A stretch of 64,000 nt of DNA, taken from positions 1-64,000 of the forward strand of contig DASXJR010000031.1 of assembly GCA_036497285.1 (NCBI GenBank), in the 5' to 3' direction. The position numbers and the translations under genes were made by a program. This document shows, in pieces, positions 51,115 through 59,771 of this stretch. Within the stretch, counting starts at the first letter, position 1, and every line of letters starts with the position of its first letter. This stretch comes from RYN-133 sp036497285 (GTDB taxonomy: Bacteria > Actinomycetota > Actinomycetes > Mycobacteriales > Jatrophihabitantaceae). The notes under the pieces are model-generated. The model ran no database searches. It was not told the origin of the DNA and saw only the letters and a program-made list of their open reading frames with translations.

Positions 51115-52122
51115 TCAGCCACGAACAGCCTCCATCGTTCGCGGCGCGGGGCCGGCTCGTCCCTCGTCGCGGCGGCGGCGAACGGCATCGCTCAGCAGCA
51201 GGCCCGCGCCTGGGGCAACTGCGACCAGCATGAGTACCGCATAGAGGATGGCCACCGAGACCCCGGTGGCTGCACCGAGCCCGGCTGCGCCGAAGGCCCA
51301 GGCGGCGGCCCCTTCCCTCAGCCCCCACCCGCCGATACTCAGCGGAATCACCATTGCAGTCTGGACCACCATCAGCAGGGCGACCAGGTCGCCCAGAGGT
51401 GCGGTGCTGCCGGCGACCCGGGCCGCAATGACGAACGTGGCGGTGTGCCCGGCGACGACCAGCACGGAGGCCAGCATGATCTGGGACCACACAGCTGGGA
51501 CCAGCAGGCCGTGACGAAGGTCGGCGGAAACGGCCCGGGCGGCACGACTCAGCCGCGAACGGCCGCGGCGAGCTGCGGCACGCACGACCAGCGCTGCAAA
51601 CCCGACTGTGCCCGCGACGCCTGCCAGAACGTACGGCAGCGCGGGCCGAACGGGCGACGGCAGAATCAGCAACACGACGGCGGTCATCACAGCCTGGACA
51701 ACCTGACCGAACAGCCGTTCCCACGCCACGGCCCGCAGCCCCCGCACCACGTCGCCGGCTCGCCGGCCGTGCGTGACCGCCCGGTGGACGTCGCCGAGAA
51801 CTCCGCCGACGAGCACGGAGTTGAGGAACAGCGAACGGTAGTAGGCGCACACTGCGCCTGACAGGCCGATGTCGATGCCGAGCGCCTGGGCGACGACCCG
51901 CCACCGCCAGGCCGAACACACCGTGGTCAGGGCAGTGAGCACGACGGCACCCACGACCGCCGGCCAGGTGGCCGCGCGCAGCCCGTCCTCGAACGGCGCC
52001 GCGCCCACCTGGTGCCAGAGAAACCACAGCACAGTGACTCCCGCGGCCAGGCGTAACAACACCGGCCCGAAGCGGCGGACGGCCAGGCCGATCCTGCCCG
52101 GAACTGAGTACGAGCCAGCCAC
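51115..52122 (-). CDS. Flippase-like integral membrane protein (LPG-synthase TM domain)
   Basis: A 335-residue protein with about eight helices matching the membrane domain of lysylphosphatidylglycerol synthases (MprF-like). FEDGLRAATWPAVVGAVVLTALTTVCSAWRW, then YYRSLFLNSVLVGGVLGDVHRAVTHGR and VIPLSIGGWGLREGAAAWAF are typical. It lacks the aminoacyltransferase domain, so it may only flip a lipid-linked molecule. The start is GTG 52122. It leads the group with SRPBCC and methyltransferase genes. Confidence 0.85.
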   Translation of the reverse strand: MAGSYSVPGRIGLAVRRFGPVLLRLAAGVTVLWFLWHQVGAAPFEDGLRAATWPAVVGAVVLTALTTVCSAWRWRVVAQALGIDIGLSGAVCAYYRSLFLNSVLVGGVLGDVHRAVTHGRRAGDVVRGLRAVAWERLFGQVVQAVMTAVVLLILPSPVRPALPYVLAGVAGTVGFAALVVRAAARRGRSRLSRAARAVSADLRHGLLVPAVWSQIMLASVLVVAGHTATFVIAARVAGSTAPLGDLVALLMVVQTAMVIPLSIGGWGLREGAAAWAFGAAGLGAATGVSVAILYAVLMLVAVAPGAGLLLSDAVRRRRDEGRAGPAPRTMEAVRG

Positions 52123-52275
52123 ACCTGATTACACGCGTCGGCCGGGCACATCGTTCAATTTGTCCGGCTGCGCCGGCATGGCTGGTCTGGGACAGCCAGC
52201 CGATCGGACAACCGGGTCGCTGCTCCTGTGAGTCTCTATGCGGATGGTTGGCGGCCTGGCAGGCCAACGACACGA

Positions 52276-53046
52276 CTATCGCGGTTGGATTCGGACCTCG
52301 TCGCCGACGCGAACGGTCCCGCCGGTGCCGACCGCGGTCCAGGCGCCGAAGAGGCCGGCGTGGTTGCGGGCGAGCGTCCGAAAGATGTCTCTGTCTTCGT
52401 GGACGTCGGGCTGCGGGCGAGTGACCATCGTGCATCGCACGCACGGCTCCTGCGGCTGCAGCGCGACGGCACCGATGCGGACGGTTGAACTGCCGCACCA
52501 CGCGTCCTCGACCCACCCCTCACCGTCGACGTCCAGAACGAGGTTCGGACGGAACCGGCGCACCTGCCAGTCGCCGTCGGGGTGAAGCCCCGCTGCCGTG
52601 CGCAGACTTGCCGTCGTCAGTACGAGTAGTGGCAGCGCGTCCACGAACCGGCCGGCGGGCATGATCCACTCGACGGCCTGGCTGGCGTCGTCAGTGGCGT
52701 CGGCGAAATATTCGGCCGCCGCACCAGGCGCGCCAACCGATTTCACGAGCCGCACCGGCTTGCCGAGCCACTCCGACAGCGCCGCGTCTGTCTTTGCGCC
52801 CGGCTCGTCGCAGATCACGCCTGTGGGCAGCGTGATCACCGGTTCACCGTCAGGTGTGAGAGCCGCAGCGGCGAAGAGCAACTGCGGCTCGCGACGCCCC
52901 GTCAGGATCTTGCCGGTGTTCTCGTCGCGGATTCCCCAACGGCGATCGCCACGCAACCCGTCCACCTCGATCTCCGCGGCGCTCACAGCCTCGCCCTGAA
53001 GCGACTTGACCGGGTAACGCACGATCTCGACCAGACGCTCGACCAT
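52276..53046 (-). CDS. MOSC domain-containing protein
   Basis: A 256-residue protein of the MOSC N-terminal beta-barrel/MOSC pair: VERLVEIVRYPVKSLQGEAVSAAEIEVDGL is the N-terminal module; RFRPNLVLDVDGEGWVED and PCVRCTMVTRPQPD (with the conserved Cys) form the MOSC part. Relatives such as mARC and YcbX reduce N-hydroxylated compounds with a molybdenum cofactor bound to that Cys. The ATG was chosen at MVERLVE; upstream codons do not fit. It is divergent from the large flippase-like gene. Confidence 0.9.
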   Translation of the reverse strand: MVERLVEIVRYPVKSLQGEAVSAAEIEVDGLRGDRRWGIRDENTGKILTGRREPQLLFAAAALTPDGEPVITLPTGVICDEPGAKTDAALSEWLGKPVRLVKSVGAPGAAAEYFADATDDASQAVEWIMPAGRFVDALPLLVLTTASLRTAAGLHPDGDWQVRRFRPNLVLDVDGEGWVEDAWCGSSTVRIGAVALQPQEPCVRCTMVTRPQPDVHEDRDIFRTLARNHAGLFGAWTAVGTGGTVRVGDEVRIQPR

Positions 53047-53159
53047 GCGCCGATTCTCAGACCTCGCACATAACAGCGCAACGCCCATACAGCTCACCGC
53101 ACCAGCCGATCTAGGCTCCACTGGCAGGCGTGAATCGGAGCCGGGGCGAGGGGTGGGGT

Positions 53160-55547
53160 ATGGCCGACGGGGCCACGGCCGTCTCTGCTGCCGGCGCTGG
53201 GCCGGTCGAGGTGGTCGACGTCGAGCCGAGGCGCGTGCGCCATCCGCTCGACCTGGTGCGTGTGGTCGGCCTGGTGCTGATCCTGGGTCTGATCGCGGGC
53301 CTCGGCGCCGTCGCCCGGGACACGGTGGCGGGTGCGAACGCCGACGTCACCCGACTGGTCGACCAGGTTCCTCATTTCCTGGTCCGCGCGCTCAGCCTGG
53401 TCGGCACGATCGGCGCACTTGCGCTGCCGGTGGCTCTCGTCGTGCGGGAACTGCTCCGGTCCCACCTACGACGGCTCATCGAAGGGCTGCTGACCGGGCT
53501 GGTGGCCATCGGTGTGATCGGCGCGCTCGACCTCGGGATCTCGGCCGCGTCGAAGACGTCGCTGAATCATGCGCTCACGAGCGTCGGCCACAGTTCCGCG
53601 GCGCGACCCCTCGACGCCTACCTGGCTGCCCTGTTCGCTCTGGCCGTCGTGGTCGGCATCGGAGCCGAGCCGACCTGGCGCGCGATCTTCTGGGTCGTCA
53701 CCGGCATCTACATGGTGTCCGCCTTCGCGGCGGCACAGGCTTCGTTGTTGTCACTGGTGGCGAGCCCGACGGTCGGTGTCTTCGTCGCCACCGTCCTTCG
53801 TTACCTGGTCGGCAGCCCGAACGTCCGCCCCGGAGCCGCGAGCATCGCGGAGGCGTTGAACGCCCAGGGGCTGCGCATCGTCCGGCTGGAGCGAACCACG
53901 AAGTCCGGAGAGAACTACCGGACCTACCTGGCCACCGCAGCCTCCGGTCGTCGCCGACAGGTTGTCGCACTGGACCGCGACCTTGTCGCCTCCGGCGCCG
54001 TGTACAGCCTGTACCGAAGGTTCCGGCTGCGGGCCGACGTCGCCCTGCCCGCCGCGATCTCGCTCGAGGGCGTCGCCGAACGACGCGCGATGCTCGCGCT
54101 GGCGTCGCAGGACACCGGGGTACCCGTCCCCAAGTTGCTTGCGGGCGTTCCGTGCGGCTCCGAATGCATCACGCTCGCCTACGACCTGGTTGACGGCGCA
54201 CCCCTCGACAAGGCGACGGACGCGCAGCTTGCCCAACTGTGGCGCGATGTCGCCGCACTGCATCGCCGCCGGATCACCCACCGTGGTCTTACCGTCGAGG
54301 CGCTGCGGGTCGACGCGAACGGCGACGTCGTCCTGCCGATCCTGACCGACGGCGACGTATTCGCCACCGACACGCGGATCCGGCTCGACCGCGCGCAGGT
54401 GCTGGTGACGACGGCGCTGCTCGCCGGTGCCGAGCGGGCGGTCAGCGTCGCCCGATCGTTGCTCACCGAGCAGGAACTCGCGGCGTGCCTTCCCCTGCTG
54501 CAGCCGATCGCGTTGTCGCGCACCACACGCGCGGCGCTGAAGAAGCACTCGGGAACGCTCGAGGCGCTGCGCGAACAGATCGAACGTCAAACGGCGCGAG
54601 AAATACCGCCGCCCGCCCGGATCGAGCGGTTCCGCCCGCGCACCGTCGTCACGATCGTCGCAGCGCTGGTGGCCGGTTACCTGCTCATCGGTCAGCTCGG
54701 ATCCGTCAACCTGGCAACGGTGTTCTCGTCGGCGCGATGGGGGTGGGTTCCGCTTGCGATGGTCGCGTCGGCGGGCACCTACGTCGCCGCCGCGGTGTCG
54801 CTGACCGGGTTCGTCCGGGAGAAACTGTCGTTCGTGCGCACGCTGCTGGCGCAGCTGGCCGCGTCGTTCGCCGGTTTCGTCACCCCGCCGTCGGTCGGCG
54901 GGGTGGCGGTCAACGTCCGATACCTGCGCGCGTCCGGGGTGCCGACCAGCGGCGCCGCGACCAGCGTCGCGGTGTCGCAGGTGGTCAACGCGGTGCTGCA
55001 CGCAGTGCTGCTGATCGTCTTCACCGCGGCGACGGGAGCGGCGTCGCACCCCAACCTGCCCATTCCCAGTTGGGTATTCATCGCCGTCGGCGGTCTGGCG
55101 GCGATCCTCGGCATCCTGCTCGCCGTGCCGGCAACCCGGCGCTGGGTGCTCGCGCGTGTCCTGCCACCGCTTCGGGACGCCCTGCCTCGTCTGCTCGATC
55201 TGCTGAGCAGTCCGTTGAAACTCACCGAGGCGGTGGGCGGAACCCTGCTGCTCAACGCCTGCTACATCGCAGCCCTCTGGTTCTCGGTCCGCGCCTTCGA
55301 CGGCAGCCTCGCCCTGACCGCTGTCGCCGTCGTGTACCTGGCCGCCGCCGCGGTGGCGTCGGTGGCGCCGACGCCGGGCGGGCTCGGCGCCGTCGAGGTG
55401 GCGCTGTCGACCGGATTGACCGCAGCGGGCATGCCGGGCGCGGCCGCGGTCAGCGCGGTGCTGCTGTTCCGGATCGCCACCTACTGGCTGCCCGTGCCGG
55501 TCGGATGGCTGGCGATGCACGCACTCCAGCACCGGCACGCGCTGTAA
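53160..55547 (+). CDS. Large flippase-like protein with embedded kinase-like domain
   Basis: A 795-residue membrane protein in three parts: ~200 N-terminal residues with several helices; a soluble centre (about 215-470) resembling a degenerate aminoglycoside-phosphotransferase/kinase fold (ERRAMLALASQDTGVPVPKLL, LAYDLVDGAPLDKATDAQL, LWRDVAALHRRRITHRGLTVEAL, with the usual catalytic H-x-D replaced by HRGL); and a C-terminal LPG-synthase-type membrane domain (from VVTIVAALVAGYLLIGQL; TPGGLGAVEVALSTGL). I prefer ATG 53160 with GAGGGG upstream. It may couple lipid translocation to binding of a nucleotide or headgroup; that is speculation. Confidence 0.82.
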   Translation: MADGATAVSAAGAGPVEVVDVEPRRVRHPLDLVRVVGLVLILGLIAGLGAVARDTVAGANADVTRLVDQVPHFLVRALSLVGTIGALALPVALVVRELLRSHLRRLIEGLLTGLVAIGVIGALDLGISAASKTSLNHALTSVGHSSAARPLDAYLAALFALAVVVGIGAEPTWRAIFWVVTGIYMVSAFAAAQASLLSLVASPTVGVFVATVLRYLVGSPNVRPGAASIAEALNAQGLRIVRLERTTKSGENYRTYLATAASGRRRQVVALDRDLVASGAVYSLYRRFRLRADVALPAAISLEGVAERRAMLALASQDTGVPVPKLLAGVPCGSECITLAYDLVDGAPLDKATDAQLAQLWRDVAALHRRRITHRGLTVEALRVDANGDVVLPILTDGDVFATDTRIRLDRAQVLVTTALLAGAERAVSVARSLLTEQELAACLPLLQPIALSRTTRAALKKHSGTLEALREQIERQTAREIPPPARIERFRPRTVVTIVAALVAGYLLIGQLGSVNLATVFSSARWGWVPLAMVASAGTYVAAAVSLTGFVREKLSFVRTLLAQLAASFAGFVTPPSVGGVAVNVRYLRASGVPTSGAATSVAVSQVVNAVLHAVLLIVFTAATGAASHPNLPIPSWVFIAVGGLAAILGILLAVPATRRWVLARVLPPLRDALPRLLDLLSSPLKLTEAVGGTLLLNACYIAALWFSVRAFDGSLALTAVAVVYLAAAAVASVAPTPGGLGAVEVALSTGLTAAGMPGAAAVSAVLLFRIATYWLPVPVGWLAMHALQHRHAL

Positions 55548-55572
55548 CGCCCCTGCCGCCCGTGTCAGCGGA

Positions 55573-55722
55573 TCAATGATGGTGATGCGGCGCCGGGACT
55601 GACGCCGGCGGCGTCGGGTTGGACGCATCGGTATGCAGGGGCTCGGCGGCGCGGATCAGTCCCGCCGTCCCGATCACGGCGAGGACGGCACTTGCGATGA
55701 GTGCCCGCCACTGCGGCTTCAT
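55573..55722 (-). CDS. 49-residue His-tail peptide of the copper operon
   Basis: A short gene. Its ATG overlaps the ycnI stop by 4 nt (ATGA), so it is translationally coupled. The protein begins MKPQWRALIASAVLAVIGTA, a basic start plus one hydrophobic helix (anchor or signal peptide), followed by a short Pro/Ala-rich linker and an end of PAPHHHH. Another His lies in PLHTD. A terminal tetra-histidine after a membrane helix, next to CopC/CopD and YcnI, suggests copper (or other metal) binding on the outer face. I know no named family. Confidence 0.7.
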   Translation of the reverse strand: MKPQWRALIASAVLAVIGTAGLIRAAEPLHTDASNPTPPASVPAPHHHH

Positions 55723-56393
55723 GTCGCGCCGGGTCGGCGTCGGGTCACGAAGCCGATTGCGAGCGCAGCGACGGCGACCACCAGGGCGACGATCGAGAGT
55801 ACGAGAGGGACGGTGTCGCTACCGGAGTTCGTTGAGGCGGACGCAGCCGGCGCTGTCGTAGCCCGCAGGTCAAGCACGGGAGCCGGGTTGTTCGGCTCGT
55901 CCTTCGATCCGGGCGCGGCAACCTCGTTCCAGCGAACCACACTCCCGTCGGCATATTTCTGCAAAGCGGGGAAGGTGAGCGACGAGGCGTCCGGTAACTG
56001 GCCGGCGAGGATCGTGAACGACCCGTACTCGCCGGGCTTGAGCCCGTGGCCGGGGTTGGCTGTCCACGCTATTTCGGAAACCGCTGTCGAGATGGTGCCG
56101 TCGTCGGTGACGATCGGCTTGGCGAGCTTGGTCGTCTTTTCAGTGTGCGACCAGCCGGGCACCGGGTCGACCAGTACCGAGGCGATCGGTGCGTCCGTCG
56201 GTAGGGCGACGGTCAGCCCGACGGTGTCCGACTGCTTCTCGACCGGAACGTGGAACGTGATTTCTTGATCGCTGCCGCCACGGGTCGCGCCAGGTGCGCT
56301 GACGGTGATGTGGGCGACGGCAGAGCTGGCGAGCGCCACCAGCGCGCACAGGGCGACCAGCAACGAGATCAGCAAAGTTCGGAGTCGGTGCAT
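55719..56393 (-). CDS. YcnI-like copper-binding protein (DUF1775)
   Basis: A 224-residue exported protein. Residues 1-27 form a signal peptide ending SSAVA, so the mature N-terminus would be His (HITVSAPGATRGG). YcnI proteins use that histidine to bind Cu(II). EITFHVPVEKQSDTVGLTVALP and the conserved Trp in VVRWNEVA fit the family. A C-terminal helix (LSIVALVVAVAALAIGFV) anchors it in the membrane. It follows the CopC-CopD gene by 10 nt and is coupled to the His-tail peptide gene. Confidence 0.92.
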   Translation of the reverse strand: MHRLRTLLISLLVALCALVALASSAVAHITVSAPGATRGGSDQEITFHVPVEKQSDTVGLTVALPTDAPIASVLVDPVPGWSHTEKTTKLAKPIVTDDGTISTAVSEIAWTANPGHGLKPGEYGSFTILAGQLPDASSLTFPALQKYADGSVVRWNEVAAPGSKDEPNNPAPVLDLRATTAPAASASTNSGSDTVPLVLSIVALVVAVAALAIGFVTRRRPGAT

Positions 56394-56403
56394 CGTCGAC
56401 CTT

Positions 56404-58119
56404 TCAGTGCAGGGTGATCGTGACGTCGGCCGTGGTGGCATCGAACTGCGACGTGCTGACGACGAGATCGAAGTCCCAGTCGCCTGCAGCCGGCAGGGTC
56501 GCCGTGGCGTCGAACTCACTGTCTCCGCCGGTGCGCGAGAGACGCGTGAGTTCGATCGGCAGCGGCCCGATCTCGGCCTGGTGTTGGGTGGCGGTCAACG
56601 CCACGGATGCGTGCGGCTTCCCGTGCACGTCGACGATGACGTCGACGGGCCCGCGCAGCGCGGGATCCACGGTCACCGTCACCGACGCGGATCCGCCGAG
56701 AGGCGTCGTTGCCGACACCGGGTTGCGGTACTGCGCCGCCAGCGCTTCCGGGCCGCGCGGCTCGTACACGAGTACCGCCGTCACCGCCAGCACCAATACC
56801 CCGAGCACAGTCTCGACGAGCACCGAGCGACGGAGCAGCTCGCGTTCGATCGTCGAGTCGGGTGCAGCGACGTTCGGCGCGACATCGGCGCCACCGGCCG
56901 TCGCGTATGCCACGGTCCGTCGGTTCACGTTGCGTCGAGACAGGTTCGCCACCGCGAGCAGCCCGACGAACAAGGCGACCTTTCCCACTACGAGCAGGCC
57001 GTATGTCGTGGCGAACAACGCGTGGATCGACCCGACGCCACGCCACGCCGCGTATGCGCCGGTGCCCGCTAGGGTCACGACACAGCCGAACGCCACGGTC
57101 GAGAACACCGGCAACACGACACGCAGTTCGGCCGTGTCGCTCCTGGGCAGAACACCGGCGAGCAGGATCACCAGCCCGCCCAGCCACGTCGCCATGGCAA
57201 GCAGATGCAGCCCGTCCAGGATCATGGAAAGCCAGGACGGACTGGTCGTGGAGGCGTGTCCGAGGCCGGCAAAGGTCGCGATTACGGCGACTGCGATCAG
57301 CGCCGCGAACAGGTCGTTCTCGCCGCGCCGCACACCCGCGCGCAGCAACCGCTCGAACACGAGGCCGAGCGCAGCCAGCAGGAGCAGCCGTAGGCACAAT
57401 GTCGTGCCGACGGCGGTGTGCAACGTCGCGTCCAACAGGGTGAGGTCCGAGAGGCCGCCCGGTCCCGAGCCCGCCGCGTAAGGGCCCTGCAGAGCGAGGT
57501 TCGCGACCGTCCCTGCCGCCAAGGCTCCCCAACCCGTCCAGACAAGTTGTCTGACCCTGCGCTCGTCGCGCCCCGCCGGCCATACGGTGAACAGCAACCA
57601 GCTGCCGCCGACCAGCGCGAGCCCGGCGTAGGCGAACCATCGTGCGATGTCGTCCAGGCCGGAAGTGAAACCGTCGGCCGCGCTGGTCACCGACTCGGAC
57701 CCATGGACGAGCCGACCGCTTCCGACGACGAACCGGATGCTGCCTGCTATCGGGTGTGAGTCGGCGGAGGTGACCCGAAAGCTCGCGGTGTACGCGCCGT
57801 CGCCGAGGCCGGGCTTGAGACGGTCCGCGACCTTCGCGCCCGCTCCGGCAGGGTGGAACGCCTCGCCGCTGTCCACAGCGATGCCCGACCCGTTCGTGAC
57901 GTGCAGATAGCCGATCCCGCCGATGCCCACCGGCTCGTCGAAGGTGATGACCACCTCACGCGGTGCTTGCTGTAGCCGTGAGCCATCGGCGGGAGACGAC
58001 GAAACAACTGTGGCATGACCGGATGCCGGCGCCGCAACTGCCACGCCTACCGCGAGCAGGGCGAGGGTCGCGATACCCGCAAGGCCGAGAGATCGAGCGA
58101 GCGCCTTGACACCGGTCAT
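56404..58119 (-). CDS. CopC-CopD fusion copper transport protein
   Basis: A 571-residue fusion. After a signal peptide (to about residue 33), a CopC domain begins at HATVVSSSPADGSRL, giving a mature N-terminal His; a further His is in TSADSHPIAGSIRF. These could form the CopC histidine brace. A CopD-type domain of about eight helices follows (GLDDIARWFAYAGLALVGGSWLLF... LDGLHLLAMATWLGGLVIL). The last ~120 residues are a beta-rich outer domain (GGSASVTVTVDPALRGPVDV) like FixH/YtkA. It should bring copper to and across the membrane. Overlaps the VKOR stop by 4 nt. Confidence 0.92.
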   Translation of the reverse strand: MTGVKALARSLGLAGIATLALLAVGVAVAAPASGHATVVSSSPADGSRLQQAPREVVITFDEPVGIGGIGYLHVTNGSGIAVDSGEAFHPAGAGAKVADRLKPGLGDGAYTASFRVTSADSHPIAGSIRFVVGSGRLVHGSESVTSAADGFTSGLDDIARWFAYAGLALVGGSWLLFTVWPAGRDERRVRQLVWTGWGALAAGTVANLALQGPYAAGSGPGGLSDLTLLDATLHTAVGTTLCLRLLLLAALGLVFERLLRAGVRRGENDLFAALIAVAVIATFAGLGHASTTSPSWLSMILDGLHLLAMATWLGGLVILLAGVLPRSDTAELRVVLPVFSTVAFGCVVTLAGTGAYAAWRGVGSIHALFATTYGLLVVGKVALFVGLLAVANLSRRNVNRRTVAYATAGGADVAPNVAAPDSTIERELLRRSVLVETVLGVLVLAVTAVLVYEPRGPEALAAQYRNPVSATTPLGGSASVTVTVDPALRGPVDVIVDVHGKPHASVALTATQHQAEIGPLPIELTRLSRTGGDSEFDATATLPAAGDWDFDLVVSTSQFDATTADVTITLH

Positions 58120-58613
58120 CGCCGGACGGGTCTAGGGGGCTTGCCGGCCGGGGCGTCATCCGACCGGGACTCCATCGTGTACCAGATGACGCCGGCGAAC
58201 ATGGCGACGGTGCACACGTGCACGACGGTGCACCACAGGCAGATCGCGTTGATCCGGAACAGTTCCGCCCACACCAGGTAGAAGACCGACACCACGCCTA
58301 GTGCGACGCCTGCGACACGAAGTGCGTCCAGGCGGCGGCTGTGCCATGCGGCAGGCGTCAGCAGACCGATCATCACCATGAAGTAGACCAGGCCGGCGAG
58401 CGCGACGGGGACACCGGCGATGCGCGAGTAGCTGCTCGTAGTGACCTTGGCGCAGTTGATCGCACCCGTCTCGGGGCAGGCCAAAGAGCTCGAGGACGTG
58501 TAGTGCTCGATCGTCAGATACCCGGCCGCGACGAGTCCCAGGACGGCCGGGATCAAGGCACCGAGCCGCCACCGGGAGCCGCCCGGCGCCGAGTCCGCGT
58601 ACAGGTCAGCCAC
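58116..58613 (-). CDS. Vitamin K epoxide reductase (VKOR) family protein
   Basis: A 165-residue, four-to-five-helix VKOR. The four functional cysteines are present: Cys46 and Cys54 in the outer loop (LACPETGAINCAKV) and the Cys125-x-x-Cys128 pair (ICLWCTVVH). In bacteria these enzymes reoxidise DsbA-like proteins with quinone, driving disulfide formation outside the cell. It overlaps the DUF929 gene by 8 nt and the CopC-CopD gene by 4 nt. Confidence 0.93.
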   Translation of the reverse strand: MADLYADSAPGGSRWRLGALIPAVLGLVAAGYLTIEHYTSSSSLACPETGAINCAKVTTSSYSRIAGVPVALAGLVYFMVMIGLLTPAAWHSRRLDALRVAGVALGVVSVFYLVWAELFRINAICLWCTVVHVCTVAMFAGVIWYTMESRSDDAPAGKPPRPVRR

Positions 58614-59520
58614 CGTTGCTCAATTTCCCCGTAGCCGCAGTCACGCCCGCGGACTTGCAGACCGCGGCAGGGCTGTCGCGGGTGGCGGTGCAGATCGCTG
58701 CAGTGAGCTGGTTGGCTGCGCCAAGAATTGTCTGTCCCACGTTCGACCCGGTGTCGGAAAGCGTTCCGGCGACCTGACGCTGGGTCATGCCGTGCAGCAA
58801 CTGCGGGCTGTATGCCGCCTGCAGACTCACCCAGCGTCCTCCGATGTCCAGGAACGGGTAACCGTTCCCGCCGATCTGCTTCCACAGAGCCTGGTCTGCC
58901 GGATCGATCGGATCAAGAGGAGCGTAGGTGTTCCCCGCGACCTTGTTGCTCTGCGCCTCCTCCCCGGTGAACGAGAGGTAGCGGCTCGTGTAAGTGGTGC
59001 CGTGGAAGCTGAGCGTCGGTGTGCTCGGGTACACGTCGGTGGGTGACGAACTGGTCTGGCCGAGGCGGTGCAGGATTCCGAACCTCGACAACGCCACCGC
59101 CAGCGGCCAGCGCTCGGCCGCGCAGTACGGGCAGAACTCACCACCGATGAACAAGACCCGCGGCTTCCCGTCGGCGGTCAGTGGAGCTCCCGTCAACGCC
59201 TCCAGTGCCTTGCCGGAGCCCGCGCCGGCCGCGTCGAAGGCGGTCCCGGGGACCGTCCCGATCGCCGTGGCAACCGACTGTGAGGCCGCCCTTGCCCGCG
59301 CACCCGACTGCGGCGCTCCGGCGTTCGTCGCGACCTTCACGACGATCAACGCGAGGACGAGGACCACGATGGTGCCCAGCGACGCGACTACGGTCCAGAG
59401 TCGCCGGCGCCGCTGCGATGCCGCGATTCGGGCGCGCGCCGCCTCGGCCCGCTGCGCCGAAAGCTTCTTCTGCGCCGCCGTGGGCGGGGCGGACGACGGG
59501 GTCGGACGAGAACTGTCCAT
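58606..59520 (-). CDS. DUF929 thioredoxin-like membrane-anchored protein
   Basis: A 304-residue protein: a cytosolic basic/Ala-rich N-terminus (1-40), one membrane helix (41-63), and an outer DUF929 domain with FIGGEFCPYCAAERWPL (Cys130-Pro-Tyr-Cys133), the redox pair. The pairing with VKOR suggests it is the oxidised partner (DsbA-like) in this operon. It is the first gene, and its upstream region has a small repeat (GGAAC...GTTCC, 59540-59555). No ribosome site is obvious. Confidence 0.88.
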   Translation of the reverse strand: MDSSRPTPSSAPPTAAQKKLSAQRAEAARARIAASQRRRRLWTVVASLGTIVVLVLALIVVKVATNAGAPQSGARARAASQSVATAIGTVPGTAFDAAGAGSGKALEALTGAPLTADGKPRVLFIGGEFCPYCAAERWPLAVALSRFGILHRLGQTSSSPTDVYPSTPTLSFHGTTYTSRYLSFTGEEAQSNKVAGNTYAPLDPIDPADQALWKQIGGNGYPFLDIGGRWVSLQAAYSPQLLHGMTQRQVAGTLSDTGSNVGQTILGAANQLTAAICTATRDSPAAVCKSAGVTAATGKLSNGG

Positions 59521-59771
59521 GCCGTTTAAGTCGCCGACAGGAACCGATTAGTTCCCGACGACCAGGGATTCAAAGCGGACCCGCAGCGGCGAACGCCGAC
59601 GCAGGACGCGATCAACTCCTCAGGTCGCCGCCGAGGAGATCATTGCGGCATCGGCAGCGATGCGCGGGCCCACCGACGGCGGCGCCGCCAGCCGTCCGAC
59701 CGCGGTGCACCCAACGCCCGAGGAATCCGCGCCCACCTAGCGCCGAGGCGAAGATGTGGTGCAATGGGGCC
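59521..59771. other. Divergent promoter region of the copper operon and the glycan genes
   Basis: 251 bp, no gene seen. GGAAC-N6-GTTCC at 59540-59555 is a short palindrome 20 nt from the DUF929 start. I cannot assign promoter boxes firmly. Confidence 0.35.

Noticed and set aside
59181..59771. Long N-terminal extension of the repeat-tail membrane protein
   Set aside because: That part is antisense to DUF929 and then intergenic; composition is low-complexity Arg/Pro.
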